Assembly (NCBI RefSeq): GCF_030348505.1
Contig: NZ_JAUCFJ010000002.1
Span: forward strand, 2,484,001-2,548,000
DNA length: 64,000 nt
Origin: Lysinibacillus sp. G4S2
GTDB taxonomy: Bacteria > Bacillota > Bacilli > Bacillales_A > Planococcaceae
Direction of reading: 5' to 3'
The notes beneath the pieces were generated by a model, which was not told where the DNA came from, searched no databases, and saw nothing but the letters and a program-made list of their open reading frames with translations. Below, in pieces: positions 49,376-58,787 of the stretch (the first letter of the stretch is position 1; every line of letters starts with the position of its first letter). A program made the translations under genes and the position numbers.

Positions 49376-50130
49376 GATGGATTAAAGAGCTAGAGTGATG
49401 GGAAGAAGAGTTAGAGCGATGGATAAAAGGGGCAAAGTGACGGAAGGAAGAGCCAGGGCGATGGATAGAATACAGGGCGATGGATAAAAAGGCCGGAGCG
49501 ACGGATAGAATTCATAGCGATGGATAAAAGGGCCAAAGCGATGGAAAGAATCAGAGCGACGGATAAAAGAGCCAAAGCGACGGAAAGAATACAGAGTGAC
49601 GGATAAAAGAGCCAGAGCGACGGATAAAAGGACCAAAGTGACGGATAGAATTCATAGCGATGGATAAAAGGGCCGAAGCGACGAAAAGAAGAATCGAAAC
49701 GACGGAAAGAAAAGCTAGAGCGACGGATAGAATACAGATCGACGGATAAAAGGGCCAAAGCGACGGAAAGAAGAATCAGAGCGACGGATAAAAAAGCCAG
49801 AACGACGGATAGAATACAGAGTGACGGATAAAAGGGCCAAAGCGACGGAAAGAAGAATCGAAACGACGGAAAGAAAAGTTAGAACGACGGATAGAACCGC
49901 CAAAAACGTGGATAGAACCGCCAAAGCGACGGATAAAAGGACCAAAGTGACGGATAGAATTCATAGCGATGGATAAAAGGGCCGAAGCGACGGATAGAAT
50001 CATCAAAAACGTGGATAGAACCGCCAGAAACGTGGATAGAACCGTCAAAAACGTGGATAAAACCGCCAAAACGACGGAAAAACCGCCAAACCGACGGATA
50101 GAACCGTCAAAATGCCAGATAGAACCGCCA
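49376..50130. repeat. Array of about 36 GACGGATAAAA-type words, 19-21-bp period
   Basis: The core GAYGGATARAA (variants GACGGAAAGAA, ACGTGGATAGAA) recurs from 49376 on: 49376, 49397, 49418, 49439, 49460, 49479, 49500 and so on, mostly in 21-base steps with some of 19. Spacers vary among a few types (GGGCCAAAGC, TTCATAGC, TACAGAGT). Later units (49900 on) change to AACGTGGATAGAACCGCCAA. It starts directly behind the thyA terminator. Minus-strand frames through it give Phe-Tyr-Pro-Ser-Leu repeats and are artefacts. Confidence 0.9.
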
Positions 50131-50269
50131 AAGCAGCCAAAATAGAGATCCATATTTTATAAAGAGCCAAATTTTCTAGCACTTTATATAAAGGATGTTT
50201 TAATTTTTGAAATTTCTTCCGATATAAGTTTTAATCTGGAAATTTTAACGAACAGTAGAGGTGAATGAT

Positions 50270-50470
50270 GTGAGGAGATCATTGGTTTTTCTAATAGACG
50301 GAAGAGAGCGTGAGCGGCATTTAAGGACGAAATTGCTTACGAATACTCCTCAAATAAAAGTGGAATCTGAGCTACCCCACATCTCTACAAAATTAACACA
50401 GGAGCAAATACATATAATGATGCAGGTCATTGAGGAAATTCGCCTTCAACCTTATAAAGAAAGACTATAA
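50270..50470 (+). CDS. Small hypothetical protein
   Basis: 66 residues from GTG 50270, with AGAGGTGA 6 bases upstream. Basic N-terminus (RRSLVFLIDGRERERHLRTK) and a C-terminal helix (QEQIHIMMQVIEEIRLQPYK). Cytosolic, no known family. A second small gene follows 45 bases behind. Confidence 0.5.
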   Translation: MRRSLVFLIDGRERERHLRTKLLTNTPQIKVESELPHISTKLTQEQIHIMMQVIEEIRLQPYKERL

Positions 50471-50515
50471 ATGTAAGCGCCTTCTAAGCTATAATAGCTT
50501 AGGAGGTGTTTTATG

Positions 50516-50722
50516 ATGAACGTGATATTTATCGAAGCGTTTTCAGGTACAGAGCTTTTACAAATGGTGTCACATGATGTGGCAGGCATATTAGCAGCGG
50601 CACAGGGGGAAAGTGTGACGTTCCCAGTTGGCCATTTTAAGTATGAATTTCATAATTTAGACTTTTATGAGGAAGATGGAGAAATACGACAAGAATTAGT
50701 CATTTATTTGAAGAAAGTATAA
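50516..50722 (+). CDS. Small hypothetical protein
   Basis: 68 residues from ATG 50516 (or 50513), after a good AGGAGGTG. Strands and a helix (NVIFIEAFSGTELLQMVSHD, then YEFHNLDFYEEDGEIRQELV). Between it and the preceding gene lies AAGCTATAATAGCTT, a palindrome containing TATAAT. Function unknown. Confidence 0.55.
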   Translation: MNVIFIEAFSGTELLQMVSHDVAGILAAAQGESVTFPVGHFKYEFHNLDFYEEDGEIRQELVIYLKKV

Positions 50723-50788
50723 TCATCGTATAGTACTTCTCAAAACGGCAGGGATAAATAGAGCAATTCATTTGCTTATATTTCAATC

Positions 50789-50807
50789 TGTAACTATAAT
50801 AGTTACA
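50789..50807 (+). promoter_or_regulatory. Rrf2 operator 1 over the -10 box
   Basis: TGTAACTATAATAGTTACA is a perfect 19-bp palindrome containing TATAAT (50795-50800). The same half sites recur before the oxidoreductase gene at 51264. Confidence 0.85.
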
Positions 50808-50823
50808 ACAGGTGGTGATACAT

Positions 50824-51234
50824 ATGGTGAACAGTCGATTTTCGGTAGCGATCCATATACTTTCGCTCATTGCAACAACATCTGATAAAAGCCAGCTGAC
50901 ATCTGATTATATCGCAGGGAGTGTTAATACAAATCCAGTTGTCGTGCGCCGAATGATCGGGGTATTGAAAAAAGCGGGTTTGCTTTCATCTCAATCAGGT
51001 ATTGCAGGCTATGACCTATTAGTAGAGCCAAAAGATTTAACGCTATTAGCCATTTACCATGCGATTAATGGGCCACAGCAGCTATTTGCGATTCATGATG
51101 AGCCAAATCCAGATTGTACGGTTGGTCGAAAAATCCAATGTACTTTGGAAGATGTTTATACATCTGTCTGGCATGCAATGGAAGAACAGCTTCAAGCACA
51201 AACTTTACAGAATGTGTTAGATCAACTTCGTTAA
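50824..51234 (+). CDS. Rrf2-family regulator (YwnA-like)
   Basis: 136 residues. AGGTGGTGATACAT precedes ATG 50824. Winged HTH of the Rrf2 type: FSVAIHILSLIATTSDKSQL at the start and VNTNPVVVRRMIGVLKKAGL as recognition region. Two cysteines (PDCTVG, IQCTLE) lie in the sensor region but the iron-sulfur C-x5-C-x7-C set is not complete, as in YwnA. It probably represses itself and the next gene through TGTAAC palindromes. Confidence 0.85.
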   Translation: MVNSRFSVAIHILSLIATTSDKSQLTSDYIAGSVNTNPVVVRRMIGVLKKAGLLSSQSGIAGYDLLVEPKDLTLLAIYHAINGPQQLFAIHDEPNPDCTVGRKIQCTLEDVYTSVWHAMEEQLQAQTLQNVLDQLR

Positions 51235-51263
51235 ATGACGAAGTCGGTCTTTTGTATCTAACC

Positions 51264-51282
51264 TGTAACTAAATCGGTTACA
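51264..51282 (+). promoter_or_regulatory. Rrf2 operator 2 before the oxidoreductase gene
   Basis: TGTAACTAAATCGGTTACA has the same TGTAAC/GTTACA arms and spacing as operator 1. Confidence 0.8.
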
Positions 51283-51308
51283 ACTGAAAAATGGGAGGAA
51301 TTATGAGT

Positions 51309-51938
51309 ATGAAAATTGCAGTAATTGGCGCAACAGGGAAAGCAGGGCAAAAAATTGTAGAGGAGGCACTACAGCGAGGACATGATGTAACTGCGATTGT
51401 CCGTTCAGCTTCGAAAGTAACAACAAATATTCATGTTCTTGAAAAGGATGTTTTTGCATTATCTCAAGAAGATGTGAAAGGCTTTGACGTAGTCGTAAAT
51501 GCGTTTGGCGCTCCTTTTGGTCAAGAGGAATTACATGCGAAAGCTGGCCGTCATGTAATTGATATTTTCACCGGCATTGATACAAAATTAGTTGTTGTCG
51601 GTGGTGCTGGTAGTCTGTTTGTCGATCCAGAGAAAACGATACGCGTAATGGATACACCAGATTTCCCAGAAATGTTTTACGCGACAGCTAAAAACCAAGG
51701 TGAAAATTTACATGACTTGCAACAATCCACTATTACTTGGACATTTTTAAGTCCATCTGCTTTCTTTGATCCAGAGGGTCCACGTACAGGTAGCTATACG
51801 GCTGGAGAAGATCAATTATTAGTGAACGATGCTGGAGAAAGCTATGTCAGCTATGCAGATTACGCCATTGCGGTATTAGATGAAATTGAAAAACCTAAGC
51901 ATGTAAACAGCCGATTTACAGTGACTTCTAATAAATAA
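51309..51938 (+). CDS. NAD(P)-binding oxidoreductase (YwnB-like, SDR/NmrA fold)
   Basis: 209 residues. The N-terminal KIAVIGATGKAGQKIVEEAL is a GxxGxxG dinucleotide-binding turn; VVVNAFGAPFGQEELHAKAG and SYVSYADYAIAVLDEIE follow the NmrA/YwnB pattern. GGGAGGA is 9 bases from ATG 51309; an ATG at 51303 is also in frame. The pair ywnA-ywnB occurs in B. subtilis too. Substrate unknown; a redox-stress function is suggested by the regulator type. Confidence 0.85.
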   Translation: MKIAVIGATGKAGQKIVEEALQRGHDVTAIVRSASKVTTNIHVLEKDVFALSQEDVKGFDVVVNAFGAPFGQEELHAKAGRHVIDIFTGIDTKLVVVGGAGSLFVDPEKTIRVMDTPDFPEMFYATAKNQGENLHDLQQSTITWTFLSPSAFFDPEGPRTGSYTAGEDQLLVNDAGESYVSYADYAIAVLDEIEKPKHVNSRFTVTSNK

Positions 51939-52110
51939 TTAAGAAATCGAGTATAAAGTAAGTGTATTATTAATTATTTCATTATAATAATTTATGTTAA
52001 AGACAGAATGACGCATTTATGTTGATTCTGTCTTTTTCCTTTAATACCTATAAATTTTGAGGATGTTATATACTATTTTTAAAAATGGGAAACAAGGGGG
52101 AGAATAAACA

Positions 52111-52686
52111 ATGGAGATATGTTTAGTTCGACATGGAGAAACAGATTGGAATAAGGAAGGGAGATTACAAGGGCGTACGAACATTCCTTTAAATCAAGCA
52201 GGAGTTGATCAAGCAAATGAATGTGCTAATCATTTGTCGACAACAAATTATGATTTGATTATTACAAGTCCATTACTTCGTGCAAAACAAACAGCTGAAA
52301 TCATTTCAGAAAAAATGTCAGTACCGATTTTAGAAATGAATCATTTTATTGAGAGAAATTATGGTGATGCAGAAGGATTGACAGTTGTGGAACGTACATC
52401 TAAATTTCCTAACAGAAATTACCCTAATCAAGAACCAAGAGATAGCTTAACGAAGCGTGTAATGGAAGCACTACATTTTATTTATCAAAGTGAGAAAGAT
52501 AAAAGAATTATTTTAGTATCACATGGAGGAGTGATAAATGCTATTTTAGCAGCTATTTCAAATAATGAAATTGGTTCAGGTAAAACAAAGTTAGGAAACG
52601 CCTGCTTATCTGAAATTAAATTTGAAAAAGATAAATGGACGATTCAATACTATAATCAAACTAGTCATTTGTCTATGATGAGATAA
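52111..52686 (+). CDS. Histidine phosphatase family protein (PhoE/YhfR-like)
   Basis: 191 residues. Catalytic RHGET (7-11), ITSPLLRAKQTAEII and the second His in LVSHGGVINAILA. The pattern follows the broad-specificity phosphatases of the phosphoglycerate mutase superfamily. ACAAGGGGGAG precedes ATG 52111. Monocistronic. The 300 bases behind it hold no gene. Confidence 0.88.
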   Translation: MEICLVRHGETDWNKEGRLQGRTNIPLNQAGVDQANECANHLSTTNYDLIITSPLLRAKQTAEIISEKMSVPILEMNHFIERNYGDAEGLTVVERTSKFPNRNYPNQEPRDSLTKRVMEALHFIYQSEKDKRIILVSHGGVINAILAAISNNEIGSGKTKLGNACLSEIKFEKDKWTIQYYNQTSHLSMMR

Positions 52687-52983
52687 GTTGTATTAATTAA
52701 GCGTTTTGGCACAATTTTCAAGATAGTTGACTAAATTTGGTGCAACTCTCTTGTTATCTTTACTTTAGCTGTTCGAATTAATTGCCGATATTTTTTTGAA
52801 TTTTCGAGGAAATTCCTTATCTATTCATCAATTCTTCTTTTGAAAGCGATTTTTACTGTATATTAATGTTAATAGTAGCGCTTAGTTTATGAATTTTTCA
52901 TTTTACAGATAAATGACTGTTTACAACACGGCATTTATTAGCTACTATCAAGTGTGAGTAAAACATCAAAGGAGACGACAATT

Positions 52984-54402
52984 ATGTCCACACAACGTAT
53001 TGAAAAAGACTTTTTAGGTGAACGTGTATTACCAGGCAATGCTTATTACGGAATTCAAACGCTTCGTGCAACTGAAAATTTCCCAATTACAGGTTACACG
53101 ATTCACTCTGCTCTTATTAAAGCAATGGGTATTGTAAAAAAAGCAGCTGCATTTGGTAATATGGAGGTACACTTACTTTCAAAAGAAATCGGAGATGCAA
53201 TTGTCGAAGCTTCACAAGAAGTTATTGATGGCAAGTGGGATGCAGAATTTATCGTAGACCCAATCCAAGGCGGTGCTGGCACATCTATTAATATGAATGC
53301 CAACGAAGTCATTGCTAACCGTGCCTTAGAGATTTTAGGTAAGGAAAAAGGGGACTACCATACAATTAGCCCAAACAGCCATGTTAATATGTCACAATCT
53401 ACAAACGATGCTTTCCCAACAGCTATTCATATTGCTGTGTTGAATTTGATAGATGAATTACTTCTTACAATGGAAAATATGCAAGCGGTGTTCCACCAAA
53501 AAGCGGAGCAATTTGCGCATGTTATTAAAATGGGTCGTACGCATTTACAAGATGCTGTGCCGATTCGATTAGGACAAGAATTTGAAGCATACTCTCGTGT
53601 TATCAGCCGTGATATTGTTCGCATTCGTCAAACTCGCCCAAATTTATATGATGTGAATATGGGGGCAACTGCTGTTGGTACAGGATTAAATGCATTCCCT
53701 GATTATATTCAATCAGTAGATGTTCATCTTGCTGAAATTTCAGGTTTGCCACTTAAAGGCGCTTCCCATCTAGTGGATGCAACACAAAATACAGATGCTT
53801 ATACAGAAGTATCAGGCGCATTAAAAATCTGTATGATTAACATGTCGAAGATTGCCAATGACCTTCGTTTAATGGCTTCAGGTCCACGTGCTGGCTTAGG
53901 GGAAATCATTTTACCAGCTCGTCAACCTGGTTCGTCTATTATGCCAGGGAAAGTAAATCCTGTTATGCCAGAGGTTCTTAACCAAGTTGCTTTCCAAGTA
54001 ATTGGTAATGATCATACAATTTCATTAGCATCTGAAGCAGGACAATTAGAGTTAAACGTAATGGAGCCTGTACTTGTTTTCAACTTAATTCAATCGATTA
54101 GTATTATGAATAATGTTTTCCGAGCATTTACGCAAAATTGCTTAAAGGATATTGAAGCAAACGAAGATCGCATGAAAGAATATGTGGAAAAAAGCGTTGG
54201 CGTACTAACAGCAGTAAACCCACATATTGGTTATGAAGTAGCTGCACGACTTGCGCGTGAAGCAATCCTAACTGGTCGTTCTATTCGTGAGCTTTGCCTT
54301 GAACAGGGTGTATTAACAAAAGAGCAATTAGATTTAATTCTAGATCCATATGAGATGACACATCCAGGTATTGCAGGATCAAGTATTATGAAATTAAAAT
54401 AA
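52984..54402 (+). CDS. aspA: Aspartate ammonia-lyase
   Basis: 472 residues from ATG 52984; AAAGGAG is well placed, and a GTG at 52954 lies upstream of it. The fumarase/aspartase signature is GSSIMPGKVNPVMPE; others are PIQGGAGTSINMNANEVIAN and SPNSHVNMSQSTNDAFPTA. It releases ammonia from aspartate to give fumarate, feeding the TCA cycle. The opening RIEKDFLGERVLPGNAYYGI is characteristic of aspartases rather than fumarases. It stands alone without an asparaginase gene. Confidence 0.93.
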   Translation: MSTQRIEKDFLGERVLPGNAYYGIQTLRATENFPITGYTIHSALIKAMGIVKKAAAFGNMEVHLLSKEIGDAIVEASQEVIDGKWDAEFIVDPIQGGAGTSINMNANEVIANRALEILGKEKGDYHTISPNSHVNMSQSTNDAFPTAIHIAVLNLIDELLLTMENMQAVFHQKAEQFAHVIKMGRTHLQDAVPIRLGQEFEAYSRVISRDIVRIRQTRPNLYDVNMGATAVGTGLNAFPDYIQSVDVHLAEISGLPLKGASHLVDATQNTDAYTEVSGALKICMINMSKIANDLRLMASGPRAGLGEIILPARQPGSSIMPGKVNPVMPEVLNQVAFQVIGNDHTISLASEAGQLELNVMEPVLVFNLIQSISIMNNVFRAFTQNCLKDIEANEDRMKEYVEKSVGVLTAVNPHIGYEVAARLAREAILTGRSIRELCLEQGVLTKEQLDLILDPYEMTHPGIAGSSIMKLK

Positions 54403-54412
54403 TGTTTATAAA

Positions 54413-54441
54413 AGCACTTTGTGAGAGCAAAGTGCTTTTTA
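54413..54441 (+). terminator. Terminator of aspA
   Basis: AAGCACTTTG and CAAAGTGCTT with a short loop, followed by TTT. Confidence 0.8.
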
Positions 54442-54545
54442 TATGTCTTTCACCTTACAAAAGTTGGACTTTTTTTCTGTTAATTTTAGGATAATTCGAC
54501 TATAATAAGTACGTTGGAATAATATTATAGTTGGAGGAGATTAGT

Positions 54546-55796
54546 ATGAGTTTACGAAAAAGAAGTGTCATTGGCTTTACTATTTTAAATGTTCTAATGA
54601 TTGTTATTTTAGTTATAGATCTAACAAATATTAGATCATTAGAATGGCTATCTACTGTTTTAACGATGCTAGGGATTACTATAACAATATCCTATATATT
54701 CTATGTAAAATATAAAATTATTAAGCCGATTAATGAATTAGCAGCATCTGCTCAAGCGATAGCTGAGGGGAATTTACATACTGCTCCTATTGAAGTGAAT
54801 TCCAATGATGAAATTTCAAAGTTAGCTAAAGCGTTTCTAGAGATGGATGAACAAATACATACGATGACTCAAAAAATTGCGAGTAGTTCTACAGACCTAT
54901 CATCGAGCATCGAGGAGCTATCAGCAAGTACAAATGAAATTACGATTGCCATTGATGAGGTTGACTCACAAGTAGGGAAAACGACAGAAGGTCTTAAGCA
55001 AGCTGCACAGTCTGCTAACGAAAGTGCCATTTCTATGCAGGAAACAGCTGACGGCATTGAACGCATTACCGTGGCAACGCAAGACGTATTTGATCATGCA
55101 AAAGAAGCAAATGAAATTGCGGGTAACGGAGCGGAAATTTTACACGTAGCTAAAAATCAAATGGAATTTATTTCAACTTCTACTGAAAAAACAAGCGAAT
55201 TGATGCAACAATTATCTAGCAAAATGACGGATATTAAATCCATGACAGACATGATTACCGCTATTACAGATCAAACGAATTTGCTTGCATTGAATGCAGC
55301 GATTGAAGCAGCTCGTGCTGGAGAACATGGTAAAGGCTTTGCAGTGGTAGCGGAGGAAGTTCGGAAATTGGCAGAGCAATCCAAGCATTCGGCTACCCAA
55401 ATTGTCGAGCTAGTAGTGGGCATTGAAAGCGATACAAAACAAGTAGCAACTTCTGTCGAAGAGGATTTGAAAAACGTTCAACAGGGTGTCTACGTCATTG
55501 ATGAGGCTACAAAATCATTTGGTACGATCTCTCAGCATGTTAGCAAAATGACAAACCAGCTAGAGGATATTTCTGCCACAGCTGAAGAGCTTTCAGGTAG
55601 CGCGAATGAAGTGACAAAATTAGTATCAACGATCGCCAATGGAATGGAAAGTTTGTCTAACTATACAGAAGTCGTTCTGCAATCAGTAGATGAGCAAAGT
55701 GCCTCCATGCAAGCGGTCAATACGGTGGTATCAAATGACTTATGTGAACAAGCTGAAAATTTACAAAAACTTACACAGCGATTTAATGGACAATAA
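54546..55796 (+). CDS. Methyl-accepting chemotaxis protein without a large sensor domain
   Basis: 416 residues from ATG 54546 (GGAGGAG upstream). Two closely spaced membrane helices (residues about 9-27 and 34-54) leave almost no external domain. A HAMP domain ([20 protein letters not shown]) and the signalling domain with the conserved tip [38 protein letters not shown] (about 240-278, given here only as [20 protein letters not shown]) follow. It should couple to CheW/CheA and sense membrane or cytoplasmic state. Confidence 0.9.
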   Translation: MSLRKRSVIGFTILNVLMIVILVIDLTNIRSLEWLSTVLTMLGITITISYIFYVKYKIIKPINELAASAQAIAEGNLHTAPIEVNSNDEISKLAKAFLEMDEQIHTMTQKIASSSTDLSSSIEELSASTNEITIAIDEVDSQVGKTTEGLKQAAQSANESAISMQETADGIERITVATQDVFDHAKEANEIAGNGAEILHVAKNQMEFISTSTEKTSELMQQLSSKMTDIKSMTDMITAITDQTNLLALNAAIEAARAGEHGKGFAVVAEEVRKLAEQSKHSATQIVELVVGIESDTKQVATSVEEDLKNVQQGVYVIDEATKSFGTISQHVSKMTNQLEDISATAEELSGSANEVTKLVSTIANGMESLSNYTEVVLQSVDEQSASMQAVNTVVSNDLCEQAENLQKLTQRFNGQ

Positions 55797-55819
55797 TGTG
55801 TGATGAATGAAATATAAAA

Positions 55820-55860
55820 AAGGCTATTTTGCAGGGATAGATTATCTGCAAAATAGCCTT
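55820..55860. terminator. Terminator of the chemoreceptor gene
   Basis: AAGGCTATTTTGCAG and CTGCAAAATAGCCTT form a perfect 15-bp stem with an 11-base loop. A second stem, GGATTGACAA with TTGTCAATCC, follows at about 55877-55919 and probably serves the converging GNAT gene. Confidence 0.8.
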
Positions 55861-55937
55861 AATTGTAATTAAAAATGAGGATTGACAATTTTCTAGAGCA
55901 AAAGAGATATTGTCAATCCTTATTTATGTTTAGTTTA

Positions 55938-56375
55938 TTAAAGTTCTTTATACATTATAATATGAAGACCAATAGGAGGATAATCAAAAACTTCACCATA
56001 TGCTTTAAAACCCAATTTTTTATAATATTCCACTGCTGAGACTCTAGCTTTACACCATATTAAATCAGAATTATGTTCCTTTATAATATTTTCAGCAAAT
56101 TTTACAATTGAGCTTCCAGCACTTAAATTTCGAAACTCTTCGAGAGTTGCCATTTGTCTTAAGCGATATTGTTTTTTTAGAGAAAAATTTGGATTCTTGT
56201 CAATAACAAAGGTTGCAACACTTATTAGTCTTGCTTGATAAAATGCCCCAACATGAAATGCATTTTCTGTATGATCTGTATCATACATTGAATCCTCAAC
56301 TGGTTGTAATGGTCGTAGAACAGCCTGCCTAATATTGTAAGTCAATTCTGGTTCAATTTTTCTAATATCCAGCAT
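55938..56375 (-). CDS. GNAT family N-acetyltransferase
   Basis: 145 residues. The pattern RQAVLRPLQPVEDSMYDTDH, LRQMATLEEFRNLSAGSSIV and the late SAVEYYKKLGFKAYGEVFDY fit the GNAT subgroup annotated as predicted GNAT/YitI-like. GGGAGAA precedes ATG 56375. It ends 18 bases from the terminator and IS copy 2 starts 69 bases upstream of it. Confidence 0.82.
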   Translation of the reverse strand: MLDIRKIEPELTYNIRQAVLRPLQPVEDSMYDTDHTENAFHVGAFYQARLISVATFVIDKNPNFSLKKQYRLRQMATLEEFRNLSAGSSIVKFAENIIKEHNSDLIWCKARVSAVEYYKKLGFKAYGEVFDYPPIGLHIIMYKEL

Positions 56376-56444
56376 ATTCTCCCTCCAATATAACTAAATC
56401 ATTTCTATATATATTACCATTTAAAATATTTTTCATATAAATAT

Positions 56445-57702
56445 CACACGTGTTGATTAACCAAAATTATACAGTAGTTGAATGATTTATGTTCCAATGA
56501 AACACCAGGATTTCTTTCACCCTGATTCGCCATTCTATTGGCAGGGCAGCACAAAGAAACATCCGTGTAAAACCTACGAATGATAAGGGTTTGATATTAT
56601 TTTTCTTATTCCCTTGTGTATGAAGAAATTTCAAACAAACATAGGCAATAAGGGCTACGAATAGCTGATTGAATACAGCATTTTTTGTTGTTCCGAATAG
56701 AACAGGTACGTTCAAGTTTTGTTTAATCCAACGGAAAAAATTTTCAATCGCCCAACGTGACTTATACATGTTGGCAATTTCTTCAGCGGTGATATCCATT
56801 AAACTTGTCACGACACGTATTTCTTTATCTTCATGATCTATGAATTGAACGACACGATGGCGTTTTTTCGTTTGTTTTTGTGGCGTCCCAAGCGTACAAG
56901 TAAAATCAGCTGTCACATTGGAATCGTTGGTACGACTACCTTGGAGCGATTTTTTGCGATTTAATTGCACATTGTCTTTTAAACGTAACACAAAATGTTG
57001 ATATTCTTTCAGGTAGCGATCGACTTTATCAATAGAAAAGTAGGCACGGTCACAAACGAGGATAAACCTTTTATCTTCAAGGAATTCGCCAATGGGACCA
57101 TCATGTTTTAAACCGGTTGTTTCTACGACTTTTAAGGGCATCGCAGTTTCATTAGTAAAACTAACATGTAATTTGATTCCTGAACGTTCGCCGTGATAGA
57201 CAGCCCAAGGTAATCTTGTTTTGCCTACTGTAATGGTAGTTGAATCAACGGCTAATAATCTTTTCGGCAATTTCAATTTACGACGAGCTGCACGGTTGAG
57301 CTTCCCGACAATCACTTCAAAAATTCGTTTGATGATGCCATAATCAAGTGCCTTTAAATGTTTAGAAAGCGATGAATGATTCACCGAAACAAGACCGTTA
57401 CTTGGACCCACATCCGCTGCGTGGCGTAAACTTTTCCACTCGTTCGTGGCAGCACCAATTAAATACGAAATGAGCGTGGGAACTGTACATTTTCGTGCTG
57501 TTTCTACATAACCGAATTCGCTTAAGATTGATTGCCATTCTTCCTCTGAAAGAAAGGTTTGAATGAGTGTAAAAATCGTGTTATTCTTGTTCAAGAGAGA
57601 TTCCTCATTTCGTAATTGTTTGTGTAGTAACTAACATTTTACATGAGAATCTCTCTTTTTGTATAATTTTTATTGGAAGAAATTAGATAATCAACACGCG
57701 TG
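56445..57702 (-). mobile_element. IS4-family insertion sequence, copy 2 (intact)
   Basis: 1258 bp. Ends CACACGTGTTGATTAACC (56445-56462) and the inverse of CACGCGTGTTGATTATC (57686-57702). An exact 9-bp direct repeat TATAAATAT flanks it (56436-56444 and 57703-57711), showing direct transposition. Sequence outside the transposase is limited to short ends. It has one full-length gene on the minus strand. Confidence 0.95.
56467..57594 (-). CDS. IS4-family DDE transposase, full length
   Basis: 375 residues from TTG 57594. Catalytic residues: D117 (RLLAVDSTTITV), D182 (LVCDRAYFSIDK) and E284 in the IS4 signature Y-(2)-R-(3)-E-(6)-K (Y277, R280, E284, K291: YKSRWAIENFFRWIK). All are intact, so the enzyme should be active and can supply transposition for copy 1 and the MITEs. 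ATGAGGAATCTCTC precedes the start. Confidence 0.95.
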   Translation of the reverse strand: MNKNNTIFTLIQTFLSEEEWQSILSEFGYVETARKCTVPTLISYLIGAATNEWKSLRHAADVGPSNGLVSVNHSSLSKHLKALDYGIIKRIFEVIVGKLNRAARRKLKLPKRLLAVDSTTITVGKTRLPWAVYHGERSGIKLHVSFTNETAMPLKVVETTGLKHDGPIGEFLEDKRFILVCDRAYFSIDKVDRYLKEYQHFVLRLKDNVQLNRKKSLQGSRTNDSNVTADFTCTLGTPQKQTKKRHRVVQFIDHEDKEIRVVTSLMDITAEEIANMYKSRWAIENFFRWIKQNLNVPVLFGTTKNAVFNQLFVALIAYVCLKFLHTQGNKKNNIKPLSFVGFTRMFLCAALPIEWRIRVKEILVFHWNINHSTTV

Positions 57703-57755
57703 TATAAATATATTTCTATAAACAAAAAAATAATCCTTCTTCATTTAGTGTTAAA

Positions 57756-58036
57756 TTAACCTGAATTATTCATAGTCATATAAGTTTTGTGGATTTTCAT
57801 GAGTTTTTTATAGATGTCTCGTTTTTGGTGAATGCAATACGTGTATTCATCTTTTTACTGTAGATGATTGTCAATGATTTGAGAGAAGCCGATTTTTTCG
57901 TCAAATTCATGAAAGACAAGATGAGCGGTATCCGAAGAAAACGCACCTCCATCATTAGATAATTTGATAGAACGATTAAAATGTAAGGGAATTTGCGATC
58001 ATAAGAATCCTTTCTTTGATGTTTGTTTAGTCGCAA
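57756..58036 (-). pseudogene. N-terminal fragment of an IS1380-family transposase
   Basis: Translation across a frame change and an in-frame stop gives NRSIKLSNDGGAFSSDTAHL, VFHEFDEKIGFSQIIDNHLQ, stop, KDEYTYCIHQKRDIYKKLM, the typical IS1380 N-terminus. The rest of the gene and the element's ends are missing. Confidence 0.7.
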
Positions 58037-58085
58037 TAACCTTAACAGAAATGGATTCTTTTTTCATCTTTTAAGTGAAATGGAG

Positions 58086-58129
58086 AATCCCAGTGAAAAG
58101 CCAACAAGTCAGCTTCTCACTGGGATTTT
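58086..58129. terminator. Hairpin terminator
   Basis: AATCCCAGTGA (58086-58096) and TCACTGGGATT (58117-58127) with TTTG after it. Confidence 0.6.
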
Positions 58130-58245
58130 GTGTTGGTTGGTGAATAATCTAGGTTGAATCAAAAAGGCTTTAAGGAGGGGGTGTAAATATTAACATTTAT
58201 CGTATTATTTAGTCCTTTATATGCAATATTTATTTGGCAATTCAA

Positions 58246-58290
58246 AGGACTTGTGCACATGAGTTAAATCATACGCACAAGTCCTATTTT
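58246..58290. repeat. GGACTTGTG hairpin, copy 1
   Basis: AGGACTTGTGC and GCACAAGTCCT form an 11-bp perfect stem. Related hairpins occur at 59174, 60187 and 61024, each behind a minus-strand gene or its remnant. The bases 58130-58245 show no gene. Confidence 0.75.
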
Positions 58291-58346
58291 GATGGATATG
58301 TTGTTCATTCCTGTTTCGGGAGTTGAAAGATACAAAATTGCACCTT

Positions 58347-58787
58347 TTATTGCACTTGTTGAATCGCTTCATCAGATTTTTTTATCAAATCACCTATTTT
58401 TGCAAATATATAAACGAATCCATAGGTAATAGTGAAGTAGATGAATTTATTAGCAATATCACTAAATTGTACAAGTGAAAAATTAGATACCATTAAATCC
58501 ATATAAAAGAGAAACAAGGTAAATTGAATAATTTGAATCAAAAAATAGATTCCCTTATTTTTCATACCTATATGGAGGGCAAATGATTCTAATACAATGC
58601 TTATTGGTATTAAAAGAATAAAACCAATGATGATTCCAATTGATAAAAAAATCGAGCTATATATGCTTGTGAATTTAAAATCTAGAACAAGACTAGCTAC
58701 ATATTGAACGCCCATTAGTAAACTAATAATAATGGCTAACACAGCAACCAAAAAAACAGGAATTAAAAAATAGTCTCTTGTTTTCAT
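58347..58787 (-). CDS. Four-helix membrane protein, possibly YrvL-like
   Basis: 146 residues with four membrane helices (FLIPVFLVAVLAIIISLLMG; IFLSIGIIIGFILLIPISIV; FLIQIIQFTLFLFYMDLMVS; YFTITYGFVYIFAKIGDLI). Topology and length are similar to YrvL-type regulatory membrane proteins, but the resemblance is loose. No clear Shine-Dalgarno sequence is seen before ATG 58787. First of three similarly arranged minus-strand genes. Confidence 0.6.
   Translation of the reverse strand: MKTRDYFLIPVFLVAVLAIIISLLMGVQYVASLVLDFKFTSIYSSIFLSIGIIIGFILLIPISIVLESFALHIGMKNKGIYFLIQIIQFTLFLFYMDLMVSNFSLVQFSDIANKFIYFTITYGFVYIFAKIGDLIKKSDEAIQQVQ

Noticed and set aside
49382..50153. Four minus-strand ORFs with Phe-Tyr-Pro-Ser-Leu and Arg-Arg-Phe repeats
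   Set aside because: They are translations of the 21/19-bp array in several frames; 21 is a multiple of three, so frames stay open by chance.
58037..58067. Short Lys-rich frame before the IS1380 relic
   Set aside because: Only about 19 codons without a ribosome binding site; part of the transposon debris.
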